Part shown: positions 1 to 7,078 of the stretch, in pieces | How the letters are laid out: every line of letters begins with the position of its first letter | Position numbering within the stretch: the first letter of the stretch is position 1 | Assembly: GCA_947631655.1 (NCBI GenBank) | Contig: CANRME010000020.1 | Coordinates: 1-15,397, forward strand | Direction: 5' to 3' | Length of the DNA: 15,397 nt | DNA from: an uncultured Bacilli bacterium | Lineage (GTDB): Bacteria; Bacillota_I; Bacilli_A; RF39; UBA660 | Translations under genes and position numbers: made by a program | The notes under the pieces: model-generated | The model's input: the letters and a program-made list of their open reading frames with translations, nothing else | What the model was told of the DNA's origin: nothing | Database searches by the model: none

Positions 1-4
1 GGTG

Positions 5-10
5 TAAAAT
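5..10 (+). promoter_or_regulatory. candidate -10 box of the surface-protein gene
   Basis: TAAAAT matches the sigma-A -10 consensus at five of six positions. A start about seven bases downstream would put the 5' end of the mRNA at or next to the hairpin that begins at 17. The -35 region lies outside the window, so this is tentative. Confidence 0.35.
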
Positions 11-16
11 GATAAG

Positions 17-45
17 ATATACACATAAGGTAGGAATGTGTATAT
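17..45 (+). promoter_or_regulatory. perfect 10-bp hairpin with the ribosome site in its loop
   Basis: ATATACACAT (17-26) and ATGTGTATAT (36-45) are exact reverse complements. The nine-base loop AAGGTAGGA holds the Shine-Dalgarno sequence AAGGTAGG, and the ATG at 46 follows the stem directly. In RNA this would present the ribosome site in a loop and protect the 5' end. In DNA the same sequence is a palindrome that a repressor could bind. The geometry is seen directly; any regulatory role is inferred. Confidence 0.6.
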
Positions 46-1842
46 ATGAGAACTTTTAACCCAGAAAAAGAATTAAATAAAATCCAAAAAGGAAATAAAA
101 ATAAAATAATATTAGGTGTAATATCTTTATTATTAGTTATAACAATAGGAAGTAGTTATGCCTTATATCAAATAAGATATAATAAAAGAATTATTTATAC
201 TACTGTAGATAAATTCTATAGTAAAGATATTCAAATATCTTTATATGTAGATGGAAAAAAAGATACCACATCAGAAACTTTTCCAGGTAAAGAAAGTGGA
301 AAAATATTTTCGCATATAACATGTGAAAATGGAAGTAGTGGAGTATTTGATAATACGAAATGGGAACTTTCTTTAAAAATAACGAAACAAGATAAATGTA
401 ATGTATACTTTATAACAGGAAACTTACCAAATCCTCCAGAATTATATCAAGGAATGATACCAGTAACATATGATAATGATGGAAATGTATATGTAGCAAA
501 TGTAACAAGTGATTGGTATAATTATCAAGACCATAGATGGGGGAATGCGGTATTAGTAGATGCGAGTAATCCCGAAATAAAAGCAAAATATTTTAATGAA
601 ACAGAATTAAGAGATGATATTGCAGGAGAACAAATATCAATAGAAGAAATATTACAAATGTATGTATGGATCCCAAGATATAAATATCAATTATTCAATG
701 TAGGGTTAAGTGGAACACCAAAACAAATAATTAATATTAAATTTGAAAAAGGGACAGAAACAACCGGAGACATAACATGTAAATATACCAATGAAGGAAA
801 TGGGGAAATAACTGAAAGTTGTTTAAACAAAGAAGGAGAAGAAGCAAGTAAAGGTGAATGGTATACGCATCCCGCATTTACTTTTAAAGGAACAACAGAA
901 GAAAGTGGAACCGAGTTACCAGGCATATGGGTCGGAAAGTTTGAATCAAGTGATCCGACTAGTGAAAATGGTAGAAAAAATGGTAATAATATAAATGAAG
1001 TGACAATTTTACCAAATAAAACAAGTTTAATAGGTACAGATGTAAGTACTGAATTTTATGCTACAAGAAAAATAGAAGAAGAAAATACTTCAATATATAA
1101 TTTAAATTCTGTAGAAATAGATACCCATATGATGAAAAACATAGAATGGGGAGCAGTAGCGTATTTAACCCAAAGCATGTATGGTATATATAAAAATGAG
1201 AGCACATGTAATATAGAAGGAATGGATTTTAATGAATGCGAAGTATGGATTAATAATACTGTACAGGGAGCAGGAAAAACTGGCAGTGTGACAAATAACT
1301 ATGGAGGAACTGCAACCGGATGTGTAGGGGATACTGTGTCGGGGCTTTTTCGATGGAGTAATGATGATGGTTTACCAGCAAATTGTCCGGACGGGAAAAA
1401 ATGGAATCAAAATGGTATAAAATCAAGTACTACTGGAAATATGTATGGAGTTTATGATATGAGTGGTGGTGCATTTGATCGCGTGATGTCTGCTATTGTT
1501 ACTCAATCAAATGGTGAATTATATATTTCACGTACTGGATTTCAAACAAATACTCTACCAGAATCCAAGTATTATGATATGTATACATTTAGTGATGAAA
1601 ATTTTACTTATGAGAGAGGTCATTTAGGAGATGCCACAAGAGAAACATTGCTAATATTTGGGAATACTAAGGGTGGATGGAACCTGGATTATGCATATTT
1701 TCCTTATGTAACACCTTCTTTTTGGTTTAACCGTGGTGGTGGTTATGGTGAAGGACGTGCTGCTGGTATTTTTTCTCTGTATGCAGGTGAAGGAGGCCTA
1801 AACTTCTATGGATCATTTCGTGTCGTTTTGACTGCTCAATAA
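46..1842 (+). CDS. membrane-anchored surface protein with C-terminal C-type-lectin/FGE-like fold
   Basis: A 598-residue protein of unknown role, probably displayed outside the cell. A basic N-terminus (1-20) precedes one hydrophobic segment (about 21-40), which fits a signal anchor. Eight cysteines follow in four close pairs (93/118, 245/259, 388/398, 426/447), as expected for extracellular disulfides. The C-terminal third carries the pattern of the formylglycine-generating-enzyme/C-type-lectin fold: MYGVYDMSGG at 466-475, W560, RGGG at 563-566 and a closing GSFRVV block near 589-594. No cysteine follows residue 447, so FGE-type catalysis is unlikely; ligand binding is the better guess. This fold is also used by the variable proteins of diversity-generating retroelements. 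Codon use shifts near residue 466: Arg is AGA in 8 of 9 cases before it and CGN in 5 of 7 after it. The ATG at 46 follows AAGGTAGG. The gene stands alone, closed by a terminator. Confidence 0.75.
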   Translation: MRTFNPEKELNKIQKGNKNKIILGVISLLLVITIGSSYALYQIRYNKRIIYTTVDKFYSKDIQISLYVDGKKDTTSETFPGKESGKIFSHITCENGSSGVFDNTKWELSLKITKQDKCNVYFITGNLPNPPELYQGMIPVTYDNDGNVYVANVTSDWYNYQDHRWGNAVLVDASNPEIKAKYFNETELRDDIAGEQISIEEILQMYVWIPRYKYQLFNVGLSGTPKQIINIKFEKGTETTGDITCKYTNEGNGEITESCLNKEGEEASKGEWYTHPAFTFKGTTEESGTELPGIWVGKFESSDPTSENGRKNGNNINEVTILPNKTSLIGTDVSTEFYATRKIEEENTSIYNLNSVEIDTHMMKNIEWGAVAYLTQSMYGIYKNESTCNIEGMDFNECEVWINNTVQGAGKTGSVTNNYGGTATGCVGDTVSGLFRWSNDDGLPANCPDGKKWNQNGIKSSTTGNMYGVYDMSGGAFDRVMSAIVTQSNGELYISRTGFQTNTLPESKYYDMYTFSDENFTYERGHLGDATRETLLIFGNTKGGWNLDYAYFPYVTPSFWFNRGGGYGEGRAAGIFSLYAGEGGLNFYGSFRVVLTAQ

Positions 1843-1866
1843 AGAAGAATAGCTTTCTTCTTTTTC
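1841..1866 (+). terminator. intrinsic terminator of the surface-protein gene
   Basis: AAAGAAGAA (1841-1849) pairs with TTCTTCTTT (1855-1863) around a five-base loop, giving nine base pairs that run into a T-tract. The stem begins at the stop codon and has only a few G-C pairs. Confidence 0.65.
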
Positions 1867-1867
1867 T

Positions 1868-1895
1868 TTGATTAATTCTAAGTTTATAGTATAAT
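1868..1895 (+). promoter_or_regulatory. sigma-A-type promoter for the gene at 1920
   Basis: TTGATT (1868-1873) and TATAAT (1890-1895) are 16 bases apart. Transcription would begin near 1902. That would leave an ATG at 1905 essentially leaderless and favours the ATG at 1920 as the true start. Confidence 0.6.
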
Positions 1896-1919
1896 AAAAC
1901 TAGAATGCGTGGGATAAAT

Positions 1920-2252
1920 ATGAAGTATTTAGTAAGTGTCTTAATTTGTTTAAATATCTTTTTTGTAATAGTAATGGGTATTTATGATAATAAGTATGAC
2001 AATAATCTAGATAAATTAAATAATAAAATAAATAATTTAGAACAAGAATTAGAGAGTTATCGTAAAGAAGAGGTATTAAATTTTTTAACTAGATATTTAG
2101 GTATGGAAATAAAAGATATAGAAGAACAATTAGTTAATGATAATTATTATATTTATACTTATAAAGTTAATAATGAAGAACAATTAGTAGTTTTAGATAA
2201 AAACTATAACTTAATAGCTTTAAATCCTAATAGTATTGATAGTTATAAATAG
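1920..2252 (+). CDS. small membrane protein with coiled coil, unknown function
   Basis: This 110-residue protein is not recognised. It has a hydrophobic N-terminal segment (about residues 3-20), then an Asn/Lys/Glu-rich stretch with coiled-coil character (about 27-52), then a small mixed domain rich in Tyr, Asn and Glu. The layout of one membrane segment plus a coiled coil recalls divisome proteins such as FtsL or DivIC, but no specific motif supports that. An in-frame ATG lies at 1905. I prefer 1920 because the promoter would start RNA near 1902 and a GTGGGA ribosome site precedes 1920 at good spacing. The stop codon overlaps the ribosome site of the DNA repair gene seven bases downstream, so the two are probably co-transcribed. 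Confidence 0.6.
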   Translation: MKYLVSVLICLNIFFVIVMGIYDNKYDNNLDKLNNKINNLEQELESYRKEEVLNFLTRYLGMEIKDIEEQLVNDNYYIYTYKVNNEEQLVVLDKNYNLIALNPNSIDSYK

Positions 2253-2259
2253 GTAGTTT

Positions 2260-2958
2260 ATGAATTTGATAAAAAATTGTTGGAAGAAAGAAGATTATGA
2301 AGATTTTCTAAACTATTTAGTTTCTTTGAAAAATTATGATTATCAAAAATTTAATGAAAAATTAATTAAAACTAAATATCAAATATTAGGAATTAAGTTT
2401 CCTGTTCTTAGAAGTATTGCTAAAGAAATAAATAAAGGAGATTATAAGTCTTTTTTAGAAAATATTACTGATACTTATTTTGAAGAAGTATTTATTTATG
2501 GTTTAATTTCCTTAAATGATAATACTTATTTTACTAAATATTTAGATAAAATCGATAATTGGGCTTTATGCGATAGCTATGTTATTTCCCAAAAATTTAT
2601 TTTAAAAGATAAAGATAAATATTTTAATAGTTATTTACAACTTTTATCTAGTCCTAAAACTTATTACATTAGAGTAGGACTAGTTACATTATTAAACTTT
2701 TATATGGATTATAAATATATTGAAGAAATTTTAAATAGTTTAAGTAATATTAAAAATGATGATTATTATGTCTTAATGGGTGAGGCTTGGTTATTACAAG
2801 TAATGTCTATAAATAATTCTAAGTTAGTAATAAACTACTTAAATAAACATAATAATCCTAAATTAATTAAAATGACAATAAATAAAATTAGAGATTCTTA
2901 TAAGTTTTCTAAGGAAACTAAAAAAGAAATCATTTTCTTATTAAAAAGTATGTTATAA
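2260..2958 (+). CDS. AlkD-type DNA alkylation repair protein (DNA glycosylase)
   Basis: A 232-residue protein of the HEAT-like-repeat DNA alkylation repair family (AlkC/AlkD), which removes positively charged alkylated bases such as 3-methyladenine and 7-methylguanine in the cytoplasm. Length is typical. The residues important in Bacillus cereus AlkD (as I recall them Trp109, Asp113, Arg148 and Trp187) have counterparts at W101, D105, R138 and W177 with nearly the same spacing, so the active cleft looks intact. The rest is amphipathic helices as expected. AGGTAG overlaps the previous stop codon and lies just before the ATG, which suggests translational coupling. The next gene's probable extended -10 promoter lies in the last codons of this one. 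Confidence 0.85.
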   Translation: MNLIKNCWKKEDYEDFLNYLVSLKNYDYQKFNEKLIKTKYQILGIKFPVLRSIAKEINKGDYKSFLENITDTYFEEVFIYGLISLNDNTYFTKYLDKIDNWALCDSYVISQKFILKDKDKYFNSYLQLLSSPKTYYIRVGLVTLLNFYMDYKYIEEILNSLSNIKNDDYYVLMGEAWLLQVMSINNSKLVINYLNKHNNPKLIKMTINKIRDSYKFSKETKKEIIFLLKSML

Positions 2959-2959
2959 T
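2951..2959 (+). promoter_or_regulatory. extended -10 promoter for the ABC transporter operon
   Basis: TGTTATAAT is a perfect extended -10 element lying across the end of the alkylation repair gene. No good -35 is visible, which is usual for extended -10 promoters. RNA would begin near 2966, ahead of AGGTAGGTGA and the ATG at 2979. Confidence 0.5.
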
Positions 2960-2978
2960 CTAGGTAGGTGAAACAATT

Positions 2979-3884
2979 ATGTTAAAAGTAGAAAATGTAA
3001 CAAAGTATTATGGTAATTTTAAAGCTGTGGATAATTTATCTTTTACTGTTAAAGAAGGCGAAATCTTTGGCCTTTTAGGAGTTAATGGCGCTGGAAAAAC
3101 TACCACTTTTCGAATGATTATTGGTCTTTTATCTAAAAGTGTGGGAAGTATTACTTTAGATGATAAACCTATTGATTACTCCGTAACTGATAATATCGGA
3201 TTTCTTACGGAAGAAAGAAGTTTGCTTACTAAATTAACCGTTTTAGAACAAGCTATATATTATGGCGTTTTAAAAGGTTTAACTAAAGAAGAAGCGGAAA
3301 AAAGATTAGATGAATGGTTAGAGTTCTTTGGCATTAAAGAATATAAAAATCGTAAAATTAAAGAACTAAGTAAAGGAAATCAACAAAAAGTCCAATTTAT
3401 TACGGCGATTATTAATAATCCGAAACTACTTATCTTAGATGAACCTTTTTCAGGACTTGATCCAATAAACGCCGAAATGTTTATGAAAGCTATAAAAATC
3501 TTTAAAAAAAGAGGAAGTATGATAATATTTTCTTCCCATCGAATGGAACAAGTTGAACAATTCTGTGAGAATTTAGTCGTTTTAGTAAATGGTAAAAGTG
3601 TTTTAGCAGGTAATCTTAAGAAAATAAAAAAAGATTTTGGTAAAAAGAATATCCATATTATAGGAGACGTTGATACTGAAAAAATAAAGGATATTAACGG
3701 TGTTAATGAAGTAGTAGAGGAAGCTAATGAAATAATTGTAAAAATTGAAGATGACAGCATTGCTCCTAAAGTATTTGAGGTTGTGAAAAAAAGTAAAGAT
3801 ATTACTAAGTTTGTGATAGAAGAACCATCATTAAATGAAATATTTGTAAGTATAGTAGGTGAAGCATATGAAAACCAAAACTAA
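2979..3884 (+). CDS. ABC-2 type transporter ATP-binding protein
   Basis: A 301-residue nucleotide-binding subunit that would power the permease encoded just downstream. It has Walker A GVNGAGKT (34-41), the signature LSKGNQQK (130-137), Walker B LLILDE (150-155), a D-loop at about 159-161 and the switch histidine H187. The usual Q-loop glutamine is replaced by a TEER motif (77-80), which as I recall is normal in the YhaQ/NatA-like group. The C-terminal 90 or so residues, ending with a SLNEIFVSIV-like block, fit the accessory domain found in that group. Start: AGGTGA then ATG at good spacing. Its last 17 bases overlap the permease gene, so the two are coupled. Such pairs export sodium, antimicrobial peptides or unknown substrates; the substrate cannot be told here. 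Confidence 0.9.
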   Translation: MLKVENVTKYYGNFKAVDNLSFTVKEGEIFGLLGVNGAGKTTTFRMIIGLLSKSVGSITLDDKPIDYSVTDNIGFLTEERSLLTKLTVLEQAIYYGVLKGLTKEEAEKRLDEWLEFFGIKEYKNRKIKELSKGNQQKVQFITAIINNPKLLILDEPFSGLDPINAEMFMKAIKIFKKRGSMIIFSSHRMEQVEQFCENLVVLVNGKSVLAGNLKKIKKDFGKKNIHIIGDVDTEKIKDINGVNEVVEEANEIIVKIEDDSIAPKVFEVVKKSKDITKFVIEEPSLNEIFVSIVGEAYENQN

Positions 3885-5187
3885 ATTTTTAATTAAACAA
3901 AGTCTTGCTAAAAAGATTAATACTAAATGGTTTAAAGTAGTTAATGTTTTGTTATTGATTTTATTAGTAGCTATTGTAAATATTGATACTATTATCAATA
4001 CTTTTGGCGGTGATTTTAAAGATGAAAAAAATATTTATGTCAAAGATGAAGTAGGGGTATATACTTCTTTGGAGAATTATTTTAATACTTTAAAAGATAC
4101 GGTTAGTGATATGGCAAACTTTACCCTTAAAGAAAGTAAAGATGATATTAATGAGTTAACTAAAAAATTAGAAGAAGAACCAGATAATATTGTTATATTA
4201 TTAAGTAAAAGTGATACTAATTATATGGCCGCTAAAATATATAGTTATGAACCTTTAGATTTAGTGGTAAGAGAGCTTATAAATAGTTCTTTAAATACTG
4301 TTAAAAGTGAGTATGCGCTTTCCTCTTCCAACATTGACCCAGAAGTTTTAGCAAGTGTTACTGCTCCGATTGAAATTGAAAGTATTATTACTAATCCTAA
4401 TTCAGATAGCGAAGCTAAAGATATTATGAGTGCTGGTATTATTATGATTTTCTTAGTTCCATTCTTTATTTTAATTGTTCTCTTGACTCAAATGATTGGG
4501 GCTGAGATTAATGATGAAAAATCTACGCGTGGTATGGAAATTATTATTTCTAATGTCAGTCCTAAGTCGCATTTATTTTCAAAAATTATTTCTTCTACTT
4601 TATTTGCTCTAATTCAGTTAGGTCTTATGTTAGGGTATGGCATCATCGCTCTACTTGTAAGACGTTTAATTAATGGTAGTGTAACAAATAGTGTTGTTGC
4701 AGGTTTTGATATTAATAGTATTGTAGATATGCTTAAAAATAGTGGAATGTTAAGTTTAATTGTCAAATCTTTAATTCCAGTAATTATTATCTTTGTTTTA
4801 AGTTTCTTAATCTATGCTTTACTAGCATCTATACTAGCTAGTATGACTACAAGTATTGAGGATTACCAACAATTACAAACACCTTTAATGCTTATCTTAA
4901 TGGCTGGTTATTATTTAGGCCTTATGGCTAGTGTTTTTAAAGGGGCAATATTTATTAAAATTATTAGTTATATTCCCTTCTTATCAGCTCTAGTCGCTCC
5001 TACTTTATTTTGGTTAGGAGAAACTACTATCTTGGATTTATGGATAAGTGTTATTATTCTTTTAGCATCATGCTTAATTATATTTAAATATGGAATAAGA
5101 GTTTATAAAGTAGGTATCCTAAATTATTCATCTAAAGATTTATGGAAAAAAGTATTCAAATCTTTAAAAAATAAAGAGGAAGTATAA
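3868..5187 (+). CDS. ABC-2 family permease (NatB/YhaP-like)
   Basis: A 439-residue membrane subunit matching the upstream ATPase. It has one N-terminal membrane helix (about 20-40), a hydrophilic region of about 140 residues probably outside the membrane, then a C-terminal bundle of about five helices. Between the first two helices of the bundle is the cytoplasmic stretch GAEINDEKSTRGMEIIISNV, typical of NatB-like permeases. That stretch contacts the ATPase in this family. A GTG at 3859 is in frame, but it lies inside the AGGTGA ribosome site that serves the ATG at 3868, so 3868 is chosen. The gene is followed after one base by the thioredoxin-like gene, so all three are probably one operon. 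Confidence 0.85.
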   Translation: MKTKTKFLIKQSLAKKINTKWFKVVNVLLLILLVAIVNIDTIINTFGGDFKDEKNIYVKDEVGVYTSLENYFNTLKDTVSDMANFTLKESKDDINELTKKLEEEPDNIVILLSKSDTNYMAAKIYSYEPLDLVVRELINSSLNTVKSEYALSSSNIDPEVLASVTAPIEIESIITNPNSDSEAKDIMSAGIIMIFLVPFFILIVLLTQMIGAEINDEKSTRGMEIIISNVSPKSHLFSKIISSTLFALIQLGLMLGYGIIALLVRRLINGSVTNSVVAGFDINSIVDMLKNSGMLSLIVKSLIPVIIIFVLSFLIYALLASILASMTTSIEDYQQLQTPLMLILMAGYYLGLMASVFKGAIFIKIISYIPFLSALVAPTLFWLGETTILDLWISVIILLASCLIIFKYGIRVYKVGILNYSSKDLWKKVFKSLKNKEEV

Positions 5188-5188
5188 A

Positions 5189-5743
5189 ATGAAAAAGAGT
5201 TTAATTATAAAAATTTTAATTGCTATTTTGATTATTCTTATTGGAATAGCTCTTGGCTATTTAATATATAATCGCCATAATTTAAGTGAATTTGATTATC
5301 CTAATTTTCCAGATATGGAAACAGATTATGGCTCTTCATTGATTGATGATGCGGTAGAACCTACCCCAAAAGTAACTATAGATGATAAAATAAAACAAAA
5401 AGAATTAACTGATACTTTAACTGATATTAATTTTGGAGAATTTAAAAATTTGTTTAAGAGTAGTGAAAAAAGTATGGTTGTAATTGTAAAAGATGATTGT
5501 AATTATTGTAAGTCTTATGAACCTCTTTTAGTAGAAACTTTAGAAGAATTAAATTTAAAAATATATCGTTTAAGTATAACTAGTTTGAATACTAAAGAAT
5601 TAGAAGATTTAGAAAACTATGTTTATATTGATAAAACGCCTTCAACTTATGTTATACAAGACGGAAAAGTACTTAAAGGTATGTCAGGAAGTCAAAGTAA
5701 AGAAATTATAAATTCTTTTATTGATTTGTTTTATTTACGTTAA
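5189..5743 (+). CDS. membrane-anchored thioredoxin-like protein
   Basis: A 184-residue protein with an N-terminal membrane helix (about 5-27), an acidic linker and a thioredoxin-fold domain from about residue 80. The redox motif is CNYC (C104, C107), preceded by a hydrophobic strand, and the cis-proline is T150-P151. It lacks the WCGPC of housekeeping thioredoxin and the length of DsbA. The Lys-rich N-terminus and anchor suggest the domain faces outward, where it could make, break or monitor disulfides. GAGGAAG precedes the ATG, and the gene follows the ABC permease by one base. A role with the exporter, for example on cysteine-containing cargo, is plausible but inferred only from context. 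The paired cysteines of the protein at 46 would be another possible client. Confidence 0.75.
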   Translation: MKKSLIIKILIAILIILIGIALGYLIYNRHNLSEFDYPNFPDMETDYGSSLIDDAVEPTPKVTIDDKIKQKELTDTLTDINFGEFKNLFKSSEKSMVVIVKDDCNYCKSYEPLLVETLEELNLKIYRLSITSLNTKELEDLENYVYIDKTPSTYVIQDGKVLKGMSGSQSKEIINSFIDLFYLR

Positions 5744-5773
5744 TGTCTTCCTAAATAAATAAAAGTGTGTTAA

Positions 5774-5805
5774 AATACGTAATGTTTTTAAAAAGTTTAC
5801 GCATT
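5774..5805 (+). promoter_or_regulatory. long dyad overlapping the suf promoter, candidate operator
   Basis: The 32-base element is centred between 5789 and 5790, and 13 of 16 positions in its two arms are complementary: AAT, CGTAA and TTTTT on the left against AAAAA, TTACG and ATT on the right. There is no loop, so a DNA-binding site fits better than an RNA hairpin. The right arm contains the -35 box, so a bound regulator would block polymerase. Confidence 0.45.
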
Positions 5806-5824
5806 CTTAGGGATTTTATATAAT
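5796..5824 (+). promoter_or_regulatory. sufS: sigma-A-type promoter for sufSU
   Basis: TTTACG (5796-5801) and TATAAT (5819-5824) are separated by 17 bases. The start would be near 5831, giving a leader of about 50 bases that ends in the strong ribosome site AGAGGAGGTGG. Confidence 0.6.
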
Positions 5825-5881
5825 TTGGGCATAACTATTCTGAATAAAATAATAATAGAAGAATAAGAGGAGGTGGAAGTT

Positions 5882-7078
5882 ATGAATAGAAAAGATTTTC
5901 CTATGTTAGAACAAGACATTATTTATTTTGATAATGGGGCGACAACTTTTAAACCTTATGAAGTTATTGATGCTATTAGTGATTATTATCGTAATTATTC
6001 TGGTAACGCCCATCGTGGGGATTATGATATATCTCTAAAAGTTGACCAAGAATATGAAAAAGGTCGCAATATTATTAAAGACTTTATTAATGCTAAAAAT
6101 AGGGAAGAAATTATTTTTACTAGTGGAGCAACTGATTCTTTAAATTTGATAGTAAATGGTTTTTTTGCTAATCTTTTAGAAGATGGTGACGAAGTAATCA
6201 TCAGTAAAAGTGAACATGCTTCTAATATTTTACCATGGTTTCGTCTTGCCAAAACAAAAGGTATTGTCATAAAATACGTGGAATTAGATGATAATAATTA
6301 TGTTACAGTAGAAAATGTAAAAAGAGCGATAACTCCTAAAACAAAAGTCATATCTTTAGCGGAGATAACTAATGTTATTGGAGACGTAAGGCCTATTAAA
6401 GAAATATCTTCTTTAGCACATCAAAATAATATCTTTATGATTGTAGATGCTTCCCAAAGTGTAGCGCATAAAAAGGTAGATGTTACCGATACCGATGTTG
6501 ACTTTTTAGTTTTTTCTGGTCATAAAATGTGTGGACCAACTGGTATTGGAGTATTATATGGTAAAAAAGAACTACTTGAAGAATTAATTCCTATTAATTT
6601 AGGTGGGGGAATGAATGAATCTTTTGATAACGAAGATGAAGTATACTTAAAAGAATTACCATTCCGCTTAGAAGCGGGGACTCCGAATATTGCAGGAGCT
6701 ATTGGCCTTGGTGCGGCTGCGAAGTATTTAGAAAAAATTGGCTTAGATAATATTAGTTATTATGAACAAGATTTACGAAGATATTTACTTACTAAATTAA
6801 AAACTATCAAAGATATTGATATAGTAAATGAGGAAAGCGATTCAGGTATTGTTGCTTTTAATATCGATGGGATTTTTAGTCAAGATATTGCTGTCTATTT
6901 AAATAAATATAATATTTGTGTTAGAGCAGGGAACCACTGTGCTAAAATCTTAAAAGATAAAATAGGGGTTAAAAATACGGTTAGAGTAAGTTTATATTTT
7001 TATAATACCAAAGAAGAAATTGATAAATTAGTAAGTCTTCTAAGTGATAGAGAAAAAATATTAAAAGAGATGATTTAA
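5882..7078 (+). CDS. sufS: SufS cysteine desulfurase
   Basis: A 398-residue pyridoxal-phosphate enzyme of the SufS (group II NifS-like) family. It removes sulfur from cysteine as a persulfide and releases alanine, in the cytoplasm. The N-terminal YFDNGATT block and the NAHRG motif are typical. The cofactor lysine is K215 in SGHKMCGPTGIG, and the persulfide cysteine is C353 in RAGNHCAK. SufS of other species usually has RAGHHC there, so one His is Asn. Length matches the family. GTG at 5873 is in frame but lies inside the ribosome site AGGAGGTGG; the ATG at 5882 is properly spaced. The stop overlaps the start of sufU by one base. No sufB, sufC or sufD is adjacent, unlike Bacillus sufCDSUB. Confidence 0.93.
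   Translation: MNRKDFPMLEQDIIYFDNGATTFKPYEVIDAISDYYRNYSGNAHRGDYDISLKVDQEYEKGRNIIKDFINAKNREEIIFTSGATDSLNLIVNGFFANLLEDGDEVIISKSEHASNILPWFRLAKTKGIVIKYVELDDNNYVTVENVKRAITPKTKVISLAEITNVIGDVRPIKEISSLAHQNNIFMIVDASQSVAHKKVDVTDTDVDFLVFSGHKMCGPTGIGVLYGKKELLEELIPINLGGGMNESFDNEDEVYLKELPFRLEAGTPNIAGAIGLGAAAKYLEKIGLDNISYYEQDLRRYLLTKLKTIKDIDIVNEESDSGIVAFNIDGIFSQDIAVYLNKYNICVRAGNHCAKILKDKIGVKNTVRVSLYFYNTKEEIDKLVSLLSDREKILKEMI

Noticed and set aside
687..926. Reverse-strand 79-codon open frame inside the surface-protein gene
   Set aside because: It lies wholly within a well-supported gene, has no ribosome site and no recognisable protein features.
1438..1842. Active formylglycine-generating enzyme or sulfatase-modifying factor
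   Set aside because: The domain has the fold pattern but no cysteine after residue 447, and no sulfatase is nearby.
3380..3760. Reverse-strand 126-codon open frame inside the ABC ATPase gene
   Set aside because: It is a shadow of a gene with intact Walker and signature motifs; its hydrophobic composition comes from reading AT-rich coding sequence backwards.
6022..6270. Reverse-strand 82-codon open frame inside sufS
   Set aside because: Shadow of a clear gene, with no start signals.
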